Shown piece after piece: positions 1 through 7,904 of a DNA stretch of 31,031 nt. The notes under the pieces were generated by a model. It did not search any database. It was given only the letters and a program-made list of their open reading frames with translations, and was not told where the DNA came from. Where the stretch lies: IMG/VR virus record IMGVR_UViG_3300046722_000343, positions 1-31,031 of that record; one strand, written 5' to 3'. A program made the translations under genes and the position numbers. Numbering within the stretch: the first letter of the stretch is position 1; every line of letters begins with the position of its first letter. This stretch comes from a virus.

Positions 1-153
1 CAGCGCCTGGGTGATCGCTTGACGGCGCAGCTCCCCCATCGTCTCTGCTGGAACCGTCTGGCCGTGCGGCGTGTTGGCTACGAGCTGCCCCAACAACGCC
101 GCGAAGATCGGCGCCGCGATGAGAACGATCTCGTCGGCCAGCTCTCTGTGCAT
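1..153 (-). CDS. Hypothetical late protein, partial at left edge
   Basis: The reading frame opens at an ATG (153-151) one base after the stop of the large terminase gene (TGAGATG arrangement) and stays open for 51 codons to the window edge. The visible residues are mostly helical, with a hydrophobic stretch near residues 9-23 followed by a polar, charged part. In phages the gene after the large terminase is often a portal or a small structural protein, but nothing here identifies it. The tight spacing to the terminase supports a real cotranscribed gene. The function is unknown. Confidence 0.55.
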   Translation of the reverse strand, partial: MHRELADEIVLIAAPIFAALLGQLVANTPHGQTVPAETMGELRRQAITQAL

Positions 154-154
154 C

Positions 155-1669
155 TCAGTATCCTGTCGTCTTGGAACGGGTGCGGTCCTGCACGAGCCGC
201 GAGTTCAGCTCGATCATGTCGTTGTCGATTTGGTCTCCGCGCCACTGCATCGACGGGCCGAACAGCCGCGTGGCGGTGTACTGGAGCGCGTCGGCTGGGT
301 GGGAGTGCAAGTTTTTTTCCGGCTTGTCGGCCCAGCGCTCGGTGCCGGCGATCTGTATCCGGCGATAGTGGTATCCCCCCTGCAGCGCCCGCCGCAGCCG
401 GCCGCAGCGGGGATGCAGGTTGAACGCCGGGCGCCCATCGTCGTCGAACTGCCGGAGCTGCTTGCGGATGCACTCTTGCCGTATCTGCGGTGATTGCAGA
501 CCCGGCTCGATCATGATCCCCTTATTATGCAGGATATCGAAGCACGTCTTCTCGTCGGTCTCCGAGCGGCTGGTGCCTGCCGGGTCACCGACATCGATGA
601 ACTCCGTGTCCGGGAAGTGCTGGCTGGAATGGCTGAGCACCTGATCGGAGAACCGGTCGACCCCCATCGTATCGGCGCACAACTCATCCACGATTTTCCA
701 CTGACCGGTGGCCGCCAGCTGGCTGAAGATACAGCTCGGCGTCAGGCCAAAATCCCACCCACGGTGCACCGGCAGCCGCGAGTCGGTGCGGGGTGCGCGC
801 TTCTCGTCGGCGCCACCAGGGCAGTGCACGTTGTCATGATACTCGGGGAAGACCGGCCGCCCCTCGGTCACGAAGCCATATTCACCGCGGCAATAGACTT
901 TCACCCATTCATCTGTTTTTCCGATGGCCAGTCGCTGCCAATAACCTGGGGACTGGTTTTTGGCGTTCTCGGCGCTGGCGGACAGGCCGGAGGGTTGTTT
1001 GAAAATCCGACAGTATTTCGCAACGGTCATTCCGGGCATGAACGCGGCGAGCGCCTCCACCGCCTCGCTGTGATCCATCTTCTCGAAGAACCGATACCAA
1101 GCGCTGTCAGCATCGGGTGGGTTGGTGTCGAGGATGATGCCGGCCCAGGTGGCACCGCCGCCGTCGCGCTTGGCCGGGTAGCGATCGACGCGGCCTTGCA
1201 GAGCGTCAATGATGGTCCAAGGCACCTCGCGCGCCTCGTTCACCCAGGCGCCGGTCAAGTCCAACGACAGCAGGTTCCGCACATGGTCGGGCCGATCGAG
1301 GGCGCGGAATAACAGCTCGATCTCGGCGCACTTCTTGTCACCGTCGGCAATGAGTTTGTTTAGTACATATTCATGTTCAGTGGCCCGCCACTGCCCCATC
1401 ATTGGATAAGGGAACCACTGGTGCACGGTGCGGATCGTCGTGTCGTTCAGCTGGCGATAGGTGTTCCTGATCACCGCCCAGCGGCTGCGGCGGATACCAT
1501 CGAGCCCCGGCTTTTGCTTGAGGCCGCGCTGCACAATGTCCCACAGGCAGCCGCTGCTCTTGCCGCTACCGAACGGCCCCATCAATCCCCGAATGAACGC
1601 ATCATCATTGAGGAATTCGTGGATCGTTGGGACGTCGCTCGTGTTGTAGTCGAGAGTATGCTTGGTCAT
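155..1669 (-). CDS. terL: Phage terminase large subunit (packaging ATPase/nuclease)
   Basis: This is the motor that packages phage DNA into the prohead and cuts it. Counting from the alternative GTG at 1693, the protein has a Walker A motif GPFGSGKSS at residues 39-47 and a Walker B-like segment around 146-157 (GAWVNEARE, with the catalytic Glu near 153). The C-terminal RNase H-fold nuclease has candidate metal-binding Asp residues in GWDFG (D314), DVGDPAG (D367/D370) and HPADAL (D468). At about 504-512 aa it is full length. I prefer the ATG at 1669 because the protein then starts MTKHTLDYN; the in-frame GTG at 1693 is possible, and neither has a good Shine-Dalgarno. A 36-base repeat array lies immediately upstream, inside the late operon. 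Confidence 0.93.
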   Translation of the reverse strand: MTKHTLDYNTSDVPTIHEFLNDDAFIRGLMGPFGSGKSSGCLWDIVQRGLKQKPGLDGIRRSRWAVIRNTYRQLNDTTIRTVHQWFPYPMMGQWRATEHEYVLNKLIADGDKKCAEIELLFRALDRPDHVRNLLSLDLTGAWVNEAREVPWTIIDALQGRVDRYPAKRDGGGATWAGIILDTNPPDADSAWYRFFEKMDHSEAVEALAAFMPGMTVAKYCRIFKQPSGLSASAENAKNQSPGYWQRLAIGKTDEWVKVYCRGEYGFVTEGRPVFPEYHDNVHCPGGADEKRAPRTDSRLPVHRGWDFGLTPSCIFSQLAATGQWKIVDELCADTMGVDRFSDQVLSHSSQHFPDTEFIDVGDPAGTSRSETDEKTCFDILHNKGIMIEPGLQSPQIRQECIRKQLRQFDDDGRPAFNLHPRCGRLRRALQGGYHYRRIQIAGTERWADKPEKNLHSHPADALQYTATRLFGPSMQWRGDQIDNDMIELNSRLVQDRTRSKTTGY

Positions 1670-1729
1670 CACGAGATCGGCCGGTGGTGACACACTGAAG
1701 GTAGCATTCAGCGTCTACCTGTCACCACC

Positions 1730-2386
1730 GACCCGCTCCCGTATCCCGGCACTCTCAAACCATTCGGCTCGCTCGATATAGTCGGCACTCTCACATATTG
1801 CGGCTCGCTCCCGGTGCCCGGCACTCTCGGGGCTAACGGCTCGCTCTCGAAGATTGGCACTCTCACGTTCCTCGGCTCGCTCGGCTTGATCGGCACTCTC
1901 TTTGCTCGCGGCTCGCTCCAGGTCATCGGCACTCTCGGATGGCGCGGCTCGCTCTGTTGTCGCGGCACTCTCTTTCGTCACGGCTCGCTCTGCTACTGCG
2001 GCACTCTCTTCGCCCCCGGCTCGCTCAGCCGCTCCGGCACTCTCGCCCGTATCGGCTCGCTCTCATCGTTCGATACACTCTCATATCACGGCTCGCTCGC
2101 GCTATTCGGCACTCTCACTCATCGCGGCTCGCTCTACATCTTCGGCACTCTCGCTCAGCGCGGCTCGCTCTAGCGACTCGGCACCCTCACGTCGCCCGGC
2201 TCGCTCCAAGGGCGCGGCACTCTCACCCATGCCGGCTCGCTCCGTTGCCTCGGCACACTCCTACAACTCGGCTCGCTCGGTCTTCGCGGCACTCTCCCGA
2301 GCCACGGCTCGCTCATCCACGTCGGCACTCTCACAGAACCCGGCTCGCTCCCCAGACTCGGCACTCTCAAGCGGTTCGGCTAGTCG
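1730..2386. repeat. TIGR-type array 1 (18 units of 36 bases)
   Basis: Two 9-base repeats alternate every 18 bases: GGCTCGCTC at 1766, 1802 and so on to 2342, and GGCACTCTC at 1748, 1784 and so on to 2360, with 9 variable bases between. The phase holds from 1730 to 2378 (18 x 36 bases). The first repeat is degenerate (GACCCGCTC) and the last is cut to GGCTAGTCG. The base before each repeat is nearly always C. One loop-type repeat near 2072-2082 is degenerate or shifted by two bases. The array lies between the minus-strand 76-aa gene and the large terminase. All reading frames through it are broken by stops in spacers. This matches TIGR guide-RNA arrays; which strand is expressed is not settled. 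Confidence 0.85.
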
Positions 2387-2610
2387 GTGACCTTGTTCGC
2401 ATCCTGCAGAGGCTCAGGCAACTCGCTCTCATGCTCCTGCGTCCACCGCTTGGGCGGCTTCCCGCCGTGGTTCAGGTAGATGTAAGCCTCCCGCGTCACC
2501 GGAATGCCTTGCTTCAGCATGTAATCGAGCGTGATGTCGTTGTGACGATGAGCCTCCAGCTCCGCCGGGCTCACCACACCCTCTTCCTCACTCCTCGGCG
2601 TCCTCGCCAT
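2380..2610 (-). CDS. Small hypothetical phage protein
   Basis: This 76-aa protein is hydrophilic, with a basic start (MARTPRSEEEG) and a C-terminal half rich in Lys, Glu and Pro. It contains a segment resembling a short helical domain (ITLDYMLKQGIPVTREAYI). Its start overlaps the end of the upstream 663-aa gene by 23 bases, and its stop falls exactly where repeat array 1 begins when read on the minus strand. The compact overlap and lack of repeats suggest a real gene of the late operon. The function is not recognised. Confidence 0.65.
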   Translation of the reverse strand: MARTPRSEEEGVVSPAELEAHRHNDITLDYMLKQGIPVTREAYIYLNHGGKPPKRWTQEHESELPEPLQDANKVTD

Positions 2611-4579
2611 AGTCCTGCCCTCCAGCCCAGCTCGGTGGTTTTAGCCCACCCGCATGAGACACGATAGCTTCTCGTCTCTCATCAGGGGTTTTACCACGAT
2701 GGGCACCTTTGTTGCGCCACATATCTGCAACTTCACCGACGAATGTTTTGTTCCTCTTCTGCTCCGGTGAGAACAGGCCGCGTACGCCCTCCCAGGTCAC
2801 GCTCTGCAGCTCCCGGGGCATGATGCCGAGGTCTTTGGCTGCACGGCGGTAGGCCTCGGCGTAGAGGCCATACATGCCCTTGTTGCCCAGCGTAGCGCTG
2901 TCGCCGGCCTGGGGTAGCCGTGGCGCGTCGGGGTCACCCTTCGGCTGCTTCGGGTTGGTGCCGAGCCCGTGCGCCACCTCCATGGCGCCGGCCCCGAGCG
3001 GTCGGAGCAGGGCGGCGGCGATCGCGTGGGTGTCGATCGTGACGTCGTGGCCGTGCCCTGGCGCGATGATGTTGTTGTAGAAATTGCGCACCTTGTGGGC
3101 GCCACCCATCAATCGGGAGACGGTCGGCAGGTCGGCGTTCTGCAGCGCCGCCATCGCTTTGCCGATCTCGCTGAAGCTGCCCCAGGTCACGTCCCGCGGC
3201 CGCGCTGCTTCCTTCAGCTCGCCCTTCCGCTTGCCCTTGTCGTGGTACTTCGCCGGCACCATCGAGGTCTCGCCGAAGCCGCCCTCCGGCGTCACCATCT
3301 TGTAGTCGCGTGGGTTGTGCGCCTCGTCGTGCCAGCGGGCGAACACGGCGCGTTCGAAGGGATCGGTGAGCGCCGACATCGGCGTCTCGCGGAACTTCTG
3401 CTGCAGCCCCTTCAACTTCTCCAGCATGGCCGGGTTCGCCTTGGGCTTCTTGGGATCGTTGGCGTCCTTCTCCAGCTGGGCGATGTACTTCGCAGAGTAG
3501 TCCTGCATCTTGTCCGTCATCGTCCAGTTGTTGCCCAGCTTGTGGGCATTGAACGCGCGGCGGGCGAGGTCGACGTTCTGATACCAATCCTTCTGCGGGC
3601 TGAGCGCCGCCAGCACAGCAGCGGCAACATGCGGCTGGACGCCGTACTCCTTGGCCAGATTGTGGGCGATCTTGTTGGCGCCGCTGTACCAGCGCTTGGC
3701 GCGTTCGACGATGCCGGGACCGATCGGTCCCTTCTCGTCGTTCATCTTGTTGTACAGCCACTTCAGGTTGTCCTTGGCGTGGTTGATGAACGCCTCGTTG
3801 ATCTTGCTCGGGTCGTCGGTGCGCAGGTGCTCGAACCCCGGGTAATGCTGCTTGATGATGGCGGCGTTCTTGGCCTTCTGGTCGGTCGCCCGGTTCATGC
3901 TGTCGAGATCGATCGACAGCCCGCTGGTCTCGTGGGCGTTGATGCCGGCCTTGGCCTGGGCGGGCTCCGACGGGATGCGGGTGGAGATCCGCAGATCGCT
4001 GCGGCTCTGCTCCGGCTCCTGGTCGGGCGATGTCGGTGCACCCGGCACCCCGCCAGCCTGGGCCAACGCCTCGCTGCCGTAGGTCGGCACGTCCATCGTC
4101 TGGGCCGCCAGCCGGCGCGCCAGGGCGCCGCGCTTGATCACCCCGGTTGTCGGATCTTGCTGGAACTGGGTGACGTCAGCCGGACCGCCTGGGGGCGCTG
4201 CTGCGGGCGCTGCGGCTGGTGCGCCGGCCGCTGCCAGGGCGGACGACGGCTGGTCGCGCCAGGGCGTCGAGCGCCACCCGGGCTGCGCCGCCTCGGCGCT
4301 GGATGCCGGTAGCCCCGAGGCTGGTGGCGTCACCACGCCGGGTGTCGGGGGCGGCATGATCCCCTGTTGCCGCCGCGTGTCCGCCAACTGCGCCAGCGAG
4401 AGCGCGGTCATCGGCGGCTGGATGGGGGCGAGCCCTGGCGCGCGCGGGGTTTGCCACAGCTGGTCGGTCAGCTTGGCCAGCGGGTCGAGCTGCTTGGTGT
4501 ACTTGGCGAGCGGGTTGGTTTCGAGCGCACCTCCGGGATCGATCCGCGGGTATGGGATGCCACCGAGCTTGTCGCTCAT
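2588..4579 (-). CDS. Large polyvalent-type virion protein with glycosylase-like helical domain
   Basis: The 663-aa protein begins MSDKLGGIPYP, a motif shared with the next two upstream genes. Residues about 20-215 are low-complexity, rich in Pro, Ala and Gln. The conserved part, about 225-640, contains WYSGANKIAHNLAKEYG, a block AAVLAALSPQKDWYQNV (about 319-335) and later a lysine-rich patch followed by VTIDTHA. This pattern resembles a helical, DNA-glycosylase-like domain (DUF7178-type) found in phage proteins; that link is from memory and needs a profile search. Large multidomain proteins like this are often packaged and ejected with phage DNA. Its start overlaps the previous stop (ATGA), so translation is probably coupled. 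Confidence 0.7.
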   Translation of the reverse strand: MSDKLGGIPYPRIDPGGALETNPLAKYTKQLDPLAKLTDQLWQTPRAPGLAPIQPPMTALSLAQLADTRRQQGIMPPPTPGVVTPPASGLPASSAEAAQPGWRSTPWRDQPSSALAAAGAPAAAPAAAPPGGPADVTQFQQDPTTGVIKRGALARRLAAQTMDVPTYGSEALAQAGGVPGAPTSPDQEPEQSRSDLRISTRIPSEPAQAKAGINAHETSGLSIDLDSMNRATDQKAKNAAIIKQHYPGFEHLRTDDPSKINEAFINHAKDNLKWLYNKMNDEKGPIGPGIVERAKRWYSGANKIAHNLAKEYGVQPHVAAAVLAALSPQKDWYQNVDLARRAFNAHKLGNNWTMTDKMQDYSAKYIAQLEKDANDPKKPKANPAMLEKLKGLQQKFRETPMSALTDPFERAVFARWHDEAHNPRDYKMVTPEGGFGETSMVPAKYHDKGKRKGELKEAARPRDVTWGSFSEIGKAMAALQNADLPTVSRLMGGAHKVRNFYNNIIAPGHGHDVTIDTHAIAAALLRPLGAGAMEVAHGLGTNPKQPKGDPDAPRLPQAGDSATLGNKGMYGLYAEAYRRAAKDLGIMPRELQSVTWEGVRGLFSPEQKRNKTFVGEVADMWRNKGAHRGKTPDERREAIVSHAGGLKPPSWAGGQDYGEDAEE

Positions 4580-5472
4580 CCCAGCATGCTCTCTCGGTCA
4601 CGCAGTGTCCGTACGTGCGCCTCTTCGGCCGCGTGGGTCTGGAGCCACTGCTGTAGCTCCGGATCGCTCGGGTGACGCTGCATGAAGGCTTGGTACTGTT
4701 GAAAGTCGCGCTGTGCCATCACCGACGGTTGGCCACCCCAATAGCGCGCCAGGAAGCTGCCGTAGCTGGTCGGCGGCGCGGCCTGTGCGGAGTCGGGAGC
4801 TGGCGGCTGTTGCCACTGTTCGTAGGGTAGCGGTGGCGGGCTGGTGTCGAGCCACGGCATCTGCTTGCCGGTCGTCGGATCGGTGTAGATGCTGCCGCCC
4901 TGGTGACCGGCGACCATGTTCGGCATGAACCAATTGCCAGCTGGCGGCGCTGCTGCCGGCGAGGCTGCCGCGGCCGGCGCGACCGGTGTCACAGGCGATG
5001 CGGCCGGCGCCGTCGAGGCTGCGTTGGGCAGCGGCACGTAGCCCTGTGCGGTGTTCAGGCCGATGACGCCGCTGTTGTCGTAGACCACCATGCCCAGCGA
5101 CCTGGAGCCCGGTGGCTGCGGCGTCTTCTGCTGCTGTCCTCCCAACATGGCAATCCACCCGGGCGGCGTGGCGGGGCCGGTATCCCTGCCGGTGAGCGGC
5201 TTGCCGTCTGCGCCGATCGGCACGACAGGCATGCCACCTGTATTGACCGGTGCTGCGGCGGGCTGCGATGGCTGCACGTCATAGCCCTGAGCCCTGAGCC
5301 GATCGCCCACCCGGTCCTGGACGTAGTTGGTGAACGGCGATCTGGTACCGTTCGCGCTGACATTCACACTCGCTGTCTGTGGCTGCTGCGGCGTGACCCA
5401 TGGCGTGTTTGGGTCATCCTCCCAGCGGTTCTGCTGGATCGGGTAGGGGATGTAGCCCAGCCCATCGCTCAT
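4576..5472 (-). CDS. Proline/alanine-rich putative virion protein with shared N-terminal motif
   Basis: This 298-aa protein begins MSDGLGYIPYP, closely matching the N-termini of its two neighbours. The rest is mostly low-complexity (Pro, Ala, Gln, Ser) with no motif I recognise. The last 60 residues (from about QRDFQQYQAFMQRH) are predicted helical and charged. It overlaps both neighbours through ATGA junctions. The shared N-terminus suggests the same destination, perhaps the capsid interior or the ejection machinery; this is inference. It may be a linker or scaffold rather than an enzyme. Confidence 0.65.
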   Translation of the reverse strand: MSDGLGYIPYPIQQNRWEDDPNTPWVTPQQPQTASVNVSANGTRSPFTNYVQDRVGDRLRAQGYDVQPSQPAAAPVNTGGMPVVPIGADGKPLTGRDTGPATPPGWIAMLGGQQQKTPQPPGSRSLGMVVYDNSGVIGLNTAQGYVPLPNAASTAPAASPVTPVAPAAAASPAAAPPAGNWFMPNMVAGHQGGSIYTDPTTGKQMPWLDTSPPPLPYEQWQQPPAPDSAQAAPPTSYGSFLARYWGGQPSVMAQRDFQQYQAFMQRHPSDPELQQWLQTHAAEEAHVRTLRDRESMLG

Positions 5473-7361
5473 GGTGTGCCTACCTTGTGATCGCGCAATG
5501 CGTCGGCGCCGGCATCGACCATCGCCGGCAGGCCGTTACGCTTGACGATATTGATCGTTCGCGGATCGAACACGACGTAGTTGTGCGAAACCTGACTGCG
5601 CAGGTGGTCGACGTACTCCTGCTGCTTGCCGAGCCGGAACGCGTCGGCGCCTTGGGTGTGCAGCTCATTCAGCTTCGCCTCGGCCTGGGCAAGATCCCGC
5701 GCCGGCCGCCGGCTGTCGGCGTCGAGGTACTTGATACCGGGAATGCCGGCGTCGAGCAGCGCCTTGGCTGCACCGGCCTTGCCGGAGCCTCCGGCCTCGA
5801 ACTCCGGCGACAGGCTCTGCATGGCGGAGTGCACCTCCTCACCGCTCGCGGTGAGCGGATGCATGCCGGTCATGTGGCCCAGCTCCATGGCGCGCTCGAC
5901 ATGCGGGCGCAGCCGCTCCTGCACGTACTGGCTGTGCTGATGCAGCGGTTTGTCCCAGTCGAGCATGTGGTCCGGATGGATGTGCAGCTCGGCCTCGTAG
6001 AGGTGGCCTGGGTCGCTGGTGAAGTGCTCCGGCTTCAGCGTCTGCGCGGCCATGTGCACACCCAGGTGAAACTGCTGTCGCCGACGACTCGCCTCCTGAT
6101 GGGTCGCAGAAAGCCCTGGCGCTGGCATGCCCTCGTATGCTGCCAGTTCTTTGTGCTCTCGCTCTACCTCGGCGATCGCCTGCTCCGGCGTCAGCTTGTT
6201 GGTTTCCATGTATTCGGCGACATCGTGGGCCGCCCTAGCATGCGGATCGTCACGGCTGAACGGCGCGCGCGCACCCTGGTACTTCACACCGCCAGACAGG
6301 TCGTCGCGGTAGCCCTGCGCCACCCTCTCGTTGCCAGCCTGATAGATCCCCTTGCCGTAGGCCTGGGCGCCTTCGCCTGTGCCCATCTTGCTGAGGTTGA
6401 ACTCACCGAGCGGATTCGCCCGCGTCGGCGGGAACTGGTGCGGGGTGCCGTGGTGGATCGTCAGCGGGTTCGCCATGCGGATCAGCTGGCCTGACCCATA
6501 CGCCTCCGGACTGGGCGCGGCAGGCACGTTGCCACGGGCCTGGACGTGCGCCAGGGCGGCGTGCTGCGCCGCGGTGCCCGCGTCATAGTCGGCGACGTGC
6601 GGCCCGTCGGTGGGCTGGTAGGCGCCCGCCTGAGGGTCATGCGCCATGAACACGACATCCGGTCGACCGCCGTTGTGGGCCTTGAACGTGTCGTGCTTCC
6701 AACCCTCTGGTTTGTAGTCTTCATTCCAGGGCAGGCGCGCGACAGCCCTAAACCCATTCTGCGCATAGATATGTGGCAGCACCGTATCGAACGCGTCGAG
6801 CCGCCGACCGCCGTTCTGCTTGGCGAGGTCGAGCATCGAGCGGGTGACGTTGCGGTATGGCGCCTTCGGATGTTTGAACACCGAGACGATGTCGTTGCCC
6901 TTCAGGGCGAAGCCGGCGTCACGCTCCTTGGTGAGGAACGTCCGCATGCCTTTGTAGTCGTCGGCGGGGTATTGGGTGACAGCGGCACCGGCCGGGTGGC
7001 CCTGCTTGGCAGCACCTATGGCGCTGTGGAACGCCTCGGCGCCTTCGGGATGTAGCTCATGGTATGTCGGGTTGTCGGCGTTCGGGTAGCTGGTCTTCGC
7101 GGTCCAGGTCGTTTTGACCGGGGCGTCTAGACCCAGTGGCGCAGTTCGGCCCGGGCTGCTTCCTTCGTAATTCCCTTTTGCTTGGCCAGCTTCTCCGCTA
7201 GCTCCTCCAGTAACTTGTCCGCCTCCCGGTGGATTTCCGGGGTCGACTGGTAACTGTGGGGCTGGGGTTGGAGTGGTTGCTTGGCCATAACTAGATCCTA
7301 ACGCAGACGTAGTGGTCGGCGCGAGCGGTGGATACGGGATGCTGCCAAGGCTGGCGGACAT
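5469..7361 (-). CDS. Polyvalent protein: GNAT-like domain plus ADP-ribosyltransferase-like (ART) domain
   Basis: I chose the ATG at 7361 because the protein then begins MSASLGSIPYP, matching the two downstream proteins; an ATG at 7373 is also in frame. After a Pro/Thr/Gly-rich linker, residues about 100-245 (GNDIVSVFKHP, GGRRLDAFDTVLP, NGFRAVAR) resemble a GNAT acetyltransferase-type fold. From about 300 to the end come blocks typical of the ART domain of polyvalent phage proteins: HHGTPHQF, GTGEGAQAYGKGIY, HLYEAELHI, GIKYLDADSRR and NYVVFDP. Such enzymes are thought to be injected with DNA and to modify host proteins. Substrates cannot be read from sequence. Repeat array 2 lies directly upstream. 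Confidence 0.8.
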   Translation of the reverse strand: MSASLGSIPYPPLAPTTTSALGSSYGQATTPTPAPQLPVDPGNPPGGGQVTGGASGEAGQAKGNYEGSSPGRTAPLGLDAPVKTTWTAKTSYPNADNPTYHELHPEGAEAFHSAIGAAKQGHPAGAAVTQYPADDYKGMRTFLTKERDAGFALKGNDIVSVFKHPKAPYRNVTRSMLDLAKQNGGRRLDAFDTVLPHIYAQNGFRAVARLPWNEDYKPEGWKHDTFKAHNGGRPDVVFMAHDPQAGAYQPTDGPHVADYDAGTAAQHAALAHVQARGNVPAAPSPEAYGSGQLIRMANPLTIHHGTPHQFPPTRANPLGEFNLSKMGTGEGAQAYGKGIYQAGNERVAQGYRDDLSGGVKYQGARAPFSRDDPHARAAHDVAEYMETNKLTPEQAIAEVEREHKELAAYEGMPAPGLSATHQEASRRRQQFHLGVHMAAQTLKPEHFTSDPGHLYEAELHIHPDHMLDWDKPLHQHSQYVQERLRPHVERAMELGHMTGMHPLTASGEEVHSAMQSLSPEFEAGGSGKAGAAKALLDAGIPGIKYLDADSRRPARDLAQAEAKLNELHTQGADAFRLGKQQEYVDHLRSQVSHNYVVFDPRTINIVKRNGLPAMVDAGADALRDHKVGTP

Positions 7362-7410
7362 GGGAGGCAGCATACACCACGGTAGGCTCGTGGCGACCTA
7401 CTATGCTGCC

Positions 7411-7815
7411 TCCCCGCTCGCGAAGCTCGGCACTCTCTACTGGGTCGGCTCGCTCCTGATGTTCGGCACTCTCTCTCAGCACGGCTCGCTCATCGACCTC
7501 GGCACTCTCGATCCTACCGGCTCGCTCCTGTCGTACGGCACTCTCTCGTAACCCGGCTCGCTCGCTTGGATCGGCACTCTCGGCTCGCTCGGCTCGCTCC
7601 TGTGGCTCGGCACTCTCCTAAGCCGCGGCTCGCTCTCATCTTCCGGCACTCTCAACCTTGACGGCTCGCTCACAATGTTCGGCACTCTCGCATGAAGCGG
7701 CTCGCTCTGTCCTGACGGCACTCTCTTCCGCCGCGGCTCGCTCCCACATTTCGGCACACTCTAGAGTTCCGGCTCGCTCTGCTGAGACGGCACTCTCATC
7801 GCTTACGGCTACCGG
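7411..7815. repeat. TIGR-type array 2 (11 units of 36 bases)
   Basis: This array has the same alternating 9-base repeats as array 1. It starts with a degenerate edge (TCCCCGCTC, 7411-7419), has the first loop-type repeat at 7429-7437, and ends in GGCTACCGG from 7807; 7807 minus 7411 is exactly 11 x 36. One spacer (7582-7590) is identical to the edge repeat GGCTCGCTC, so two copies stand side by side. The array lies between the Nop/IS110-like gene and the ART-domain gene. A strong plus-direction terminator-like hairpin follows at 7824. Confidence 0.85.
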
Positions 7816-7823
7816 CGACAATC

Positions 7824-7850
7824 GGGGGGTTCTCACCCCCCTCGTTTTAT
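7824..7850 (+). terminator. Rho-independent-type hairpin after array 2
   Basis: The stem GGGGGGT (7824-7830) pairs perfectly with ACCCCCC (7835-7841) around a TCTC loop and is followed by TCGTTTTAT. The T-rich side is only on the plus strand, so it would stop plus-strand transcription. It sits 9-15 bases beyond the plus-strand end of array 2, opposite to the direction of the flanking genes. Confidence 0.6.
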
Positions 7851-7876
7851 GTCCTCCGGGTCAGTCTCCATAGGGC

Positions 7877-7904
7877 ATCACCCCCTTTCACAGGCCGGGG
7901 TGAT
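7877..7904. terminator. Hairpin at the end of the Nop/IS110-like gene
   Basis: The 8-base stem ATCACCCC (7877-7884) and GGGGTGAT (7897-7904) flank a 12-base loop. It touches the stop codon of the 392-aa gene. No T-run follows on either strand, so it may be an mRNA-stabilising or processing structure rather than a true terminator. Confidence 0.35.

Noticed and set aside
1715-2390. Long open frames through the arrays (GTL/GSL, SEP/RVP and ERA/ESA hexapeptide repeats)
   Set aside because: An 18-base period keeps frames in phase, so open frames are expected by chance. Stops occur in spacers in each frame, and no frame is open through all arrays; the second and third letters of spacers are unconstrained.
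2969-4312. 447-aa plus-strand open frame
   Set aside because: It is an antisense shadow of the minus-strand 663-aa gene; its composition is basic and repetitive and no start signal is seen.
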